This document shows, in pieces, positions 5,057-7,211 of a stretch of DNA of 7,211 nucleotides. The stretch comes from an uncultured Roseburia sp. (GTDB lineage: Bacteria > Bacillota > Clostridia > Lachnospirales > Lachnospiraceae). Under the pieces are notes generated by a model. That model made no database searches. It worked only from the letters and a program-made list of their open reading frames with translations, and had not been told where the DNA came from. The position numbers and the translations under genes were made by a program. Numbering within the stretch: the first letter of the stretch is position 1; each line of letters starts with the position of its first letter. Where the stretch lies: contig CAMTDY010000145.1 in the NCBI GenBank assembly GCA_947070915.1, positions 1-7,211 of the forward strand, written 5' to 3'.

Positions 5057-5103
5057 AAAAAAAGTGCCCTTGTCAGTGAGCAAGCTCACTCAAGGGCATT
5101 TTT
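5057..5103. terminator. Strong terminator of spoIVB
   Basis: TGCCCTTG (5065-5072) and AGTGAGC (5075-5081) pair with GCTCACT (5084-5090) and CAAGGGCA (5091-5098): 15 bp with a two-base bulge. It is flanked by seven A on the left (a T-run for the minus strand) and five T on the right. It lies 17 bases past the spoIVB stop and can act in both directions. Confidence 0.92.
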
Positions 5104-5119
5104 CTGATTACTGCATGGC

Positions 5120-6352
5120 TCATTGGGATAACATGTTTTCGATGAATGCGGCATAGCCGCGGGTGGGATCATCCACCAGAACATGCGTAACCGCTCCGAT
5201 GAGCTTTCCATCCTGGATCACAGGTGATCCAGACATTCCCTGTACGATGCCGCCTGTTAATTTCAATAAATTTGAATCCGTCACCCGGATTACCATTCCT
5301 TTATTATCTTTACTGTTTATATTGATCTCTTCGATCTCAATCTCATATTTTTTCCGGTTTCCTTCGACGTCACTGATGATCCACGCTTTTGACTTTTTTA
5401 CATCCTGCTTTAGACCGGCGGGCATAAAATCCAGCTTCTCCCAGTCCCTGTAATCCTCAGACAACTGTCCAAAAATACCAAGATTCGTATTTTTTTTAAT
5501 CCGTCCAATGCAGTTATCTGCCACCATATTTATATAGCCTTCCAGTTCTCCCGGCGCTCCCCTTTTTCCCTGGGTGATATCCAGTATCTCCGTATTAAAA
5601 AGCTCGCCGCCGCCCAGATTCATCAGTGTTCCCGTGTCAGCATCCGTAATCCCATGGCCAAGTGCTCCAAATCCGCCGGTCTTCGTGACATAAGTCATCG
5701 TACCGATGCCCTGGGTATCCTCCCTCACCCAGATCCCCAGTTTGCAGCCGCCATCCCTGACCTGGACCGGTTTCAATGCCACATCCGTCTCTCTCCCGTT
5801 TCTCCGGATCCGAATCCGGATTTTCTCATCCCTATTTCTTTGAACAGCGGCATTAAATTCCTTGATGGTCTTGACAGGTTTACCATTCATTTTAAGGATA
5901 TAATCCCCTTTTTGGATAATATTCGCTGCGGGTTCATATACAAGGCCATCCTTTCCTTCTACACTTGTAGTAGCCAATACCAGCAGTCCATTCGTCTCCA
6001 CATAGATCCCAATGGGTTCCCCGGACGGCGCCAGATACACCGGATCCATCACTTTGACCTCCACGGTCTTCAACTGAAAGAGACCAAACAATCGGATATC
6101 CACACTGTAATTTCCCTTAGCCTGGGACTTCAGCGTAGTTCCCCCGCTGCCTCCCGTGAGATTAAGCGCTTCCACAGAATCTTTTTTCTCTGCCTTTACA
6201 GGTATCCCGGAAAAAAGTTCTTCTTCTTTTCCTATATAAGTCCACATCGTATCTGGAATCTGGCTGGAGACAGATTGTATAGACAGCCAGCCGATAAGCA
6301 GAATATCCAGAGCAAGAACACTGAAAAGCAGTCTCCGGTATTTTTTTTTCAT
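5120..6352 (-). CDS. spoIVB: SpoIVB serine peptidase (stage IV sporulation protein B)
   Basis: This encodes 410 aa, close to the roughly 426 aa of B. subtilis SpoIVB. It has a short cytoplasmic N-terminus, one membrane segment (about 8-25), a PDZ domain (about 100-195, with GDYILKMNGKPVKTIKEFN at 149-167) and an S55 peptidase domain. The catalytic triad fits: His233 in GALGHGITD, Asp359 in VTDSNLL and Ser374 in GIVQGMSGSPVIQDGK. The Asp-Ser spacing of 15 equals that of B. subtilis D363/S378. It is made in the forespore, crosses into the intermembrane space and cleaves SpoIVFA to release SpoIVFB and activate sigma-K. The ATG (6350-6352) follows GGAGGG seven bases upstream. recN lies 84 bp upstream as in other endospore formers, but spo0A does not follow it. 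It ends ENMLSQ, lacking the longer tail of the Bacillus protein. Confidence 0.97.
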   Translation of the reverse strand: MKKKYRRLLFSVLALDILLIGWLSIQSVSSQIPDTMWTYIGKEEELFSGIPVKAEKKDSVEALNLTGGSGGTTLKSQAKGNYSVDIRLFGLFQLKTVEVKVMDPVYLAPSGEPIGIYVETNGLLVLATTSVEGKDGLVYEPAANIIQKGDYILKMNGKPVKTIKEFNAAVQRNRDEKIRIRIRRNGRETDVALKPVQVRDGGCKLGIWVREDTQGIGTMTYVTKTGGFGALGHGITDADTGTLMNLGGGELFNTEILDITQGKRGAPGELEGYINMVADNCIGRIKKNTNLGIFGQLSEDYRDWEKLDFMPAGLKQDVKKSKAWIISDVEGNRKKYEIEIEEININSKDNKGMVIRVTDSNLLKLTGGIVQGMSGSPVIQDGKLIGAVTHVLVDDPTRGYAAFIENMLSQ

Positions 6353-6390
6353 GGTAATCCCTCCATCTCGTCCACATCTTCCTTCTGTCG

Positions 6391-6397
6391 TACAATG
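6391..6397 (-). promoter_or_regulatory. Possible sigma-F/G -10 element for spoIVB
   Basis: CATTGTA on the minus strand fits the CATNNTA -10 form of forespore sigma factors and lies 38 bp before the spoIVB start, where such a promoter is expected. The -35 region at 17-18 bp spacing is a poor match, so confidence is low. Confidence 0.3.
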
Positions 6398-6436
6398 AAA
6401 GTATTACCATAATTGATTATTTTATCAAAAATTCTG

Positions 6437-7211
6437 TCAGACAGCAGCATAGTCTTTTTGACGTATCGCAAGCTGTTTCATCTCTCTGGCATTGGTACGC
6501 ACAGCATCCGTAATCTCGACGCCGCCGAGAATCCGCGCCAGTTCTTCTTCTGATTCGGTCTCCGTGAGGGGGCGGATGTCCGTCCTCGTCACATCTCCCG
6601 ATACAAGCTTTTCAATGACAAAATGAGTATCTGCCATGGCAGCGATCTGTGCCAGATGGGTAATGCATATGATCTGATGTTCTTTGCCCAAGATTGACAT
6701 TTTCTCCGAAACTTTCTGGGCAGTGCGCCCGCTGATTCCCACATCAATCTCATCAAAGATCAAAGTCTCAATGCGGTCCACATCAGCAAATACGGATTTA
6801 ACAGCCAGCATCACACGGGACAATTCCCCGCCGGATGCCACTTTCCCCAATGGATACAACTCTGCCCCCGGATTGGTGGATATCAAAAACTCCACATCAT
6901 CCCTGCCCTCTGCGGTATATCCCTCCAGAGAGGTAATACTCACAGAAAATACTGGTTTCTCAAAATTCAGTTCCTCCAGCGCTGCGGTAATTTTCTTCTC
7001 CAGTTTTTTACCGGCAACCTTACGAAGTTTTGTCAGCCTGCTGCCCAGCGCCGTCATTTTATCTTCCAGAGCCACTTTTTTCTGCTGGCATTCTTTCTGA
7101 TAATCTTCATAGTCAGTAAGGCGTTCAATCTTCTCAGTGATCTCATAGAGATAAGACATAACATCTTCATAGCTTTTACCATATTTTGCATGGCAGTTAC
7201 GTATCTGATCC
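6437..7211 (-). CDS. recN: DNA repair protein RecN, partial (N-terminal part beyond window)
   Basis: The frame is open to the right edge: 257 C-terminal codons are visible, and residues upstream of the internal ATG at 7157-7159 (KYGKSYEDV) continue typical RecN coiled coil, so that ATG is not the start. Full RecN is about 550-570 aa. Visible in order are the end of the coiled coil; the LEELNFEKPVFSVSI strand region; the ABC signature KVASGGELSRVMLAVK; Walker B IETLIFDEIDVGISGRTA; and the H-loop region QIICITHLAQIAAMAD. Walker A lies outside the window. RecN is an SMC-like ATPase acting early in double-strand break repair by holding DNA ends. It sits immediately upstream of spoIVB in the usual order. 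Confidence 0.97.
   Translation of the reverse strand, partial: DQIRNCHAKYGKSYEDVMSYLYEITEKIERLTDYEDYQKECQQKKVALEDKMTALGSRLTKLRKVAGKKLEKKITAALEELNFEKPVFSVSITSLEGYTAEGRDDVEFLISTNPGAELYPLGKVASGGELSRVMLAVKSVFADVDRIETLIFDEIDVGISGRTAQKVSEKMSILGKEHQIICITHLAQIAAMADTHFVIEKLVSGDVTRTDIRPLTETESEEELARILGGVEITDAVRTNAREMKQLAIRQKDYAAV

Noticed and set aside
5654..6412. Long plus-strand open frame opposite spoIVB
   Set aside because: The opposite strand encodes an unambiguous SpoIVB with its full triad; the plus-strand product is low-complexity and unlike any protein family.
1..7211. CRISPR array, tRNA or rRNA genes
   Set aside because: No regularly spaced direct repeats and no recognisable tRNA or rRNA sequence on either strand.

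Overview
The window looks like chromosomal DNA from a flagellated, spore-forming Clostridia-class Firmicute, most likely a Lachnospiraceae member. The evidence is a short (271 aa) clostridial-type flagellin, a CsrA gene directly upstream of it, SpoIVB and RecN in the order typical of endospore formers, strong GGAGG ribosome-binding sites and moderate GC. This taxonomic call is inference from gene types. Nearly all genes are on the minus strand; the one clear plus-strand gene is a small tyrosine recombinase. || Layout from right to left, which is the direction of most transcription: the 3' part of recN (6437-7211, cut by the window edge); spoIVB (5120-6352), closed by a strong terminator (5057-5103); a gene-free stretch (4827-5056); a recombinase gene (4147-4728, plus strand) enclosed by a pair of 29-30 bp inverted repeats (4036-4065 and 4792-4821); csrA (3738-3977); flagellin (2751-3566); three genes for membrane or secreted proteins of unknown function (2137-2685, 1440-2102, 825-1316); then an AT-rich left end with the 3' remnant of an AAA/SMC-like ATPase gene (221-781) and a small overlapping partial ORF (1-233). 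|| The central observation is that 4036-4821 has the build of a self-encoded DNA inversion switch. A Fim-sized tyrosine recombinase (193 aa, full catalytic set visible) sits between inverted sites. Each site has two 10-bp arms around a 9-bp asymmetric spacer. Just inside the right-hand site is a good match to a flagellar sigma-28/sigma-D promoter (TTAAGTTT-N11-TCCGATAT, 4745-4771). As printed it points away from the flagellin operon and straight into a hairpin with a T-run. Flipping the segment would place it about 110-130 bp upstream of csrA, reading into csrA and flagellin, and I see no convincing sigma-28 promoter for flagellin elsewhere here. The printed orientation would then be the flagellin-OFF (or low) state. 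The plan resembles Salmonella Hin/fljBA but uses an unrelated (tyrosine) recombinase. || CsrA is known in Firmicutes to repress flagellin mRNA, and both the csrA and flagellin leaders carry GGA motifs at the ribosome-binding site, so a post-transcriptional layer probably lies under the DNA switch. Other oddities are the absence of spo0A next to spoIVB, an unusual CsrA, and a junction near 785-827 where the ATPase gene is broken.
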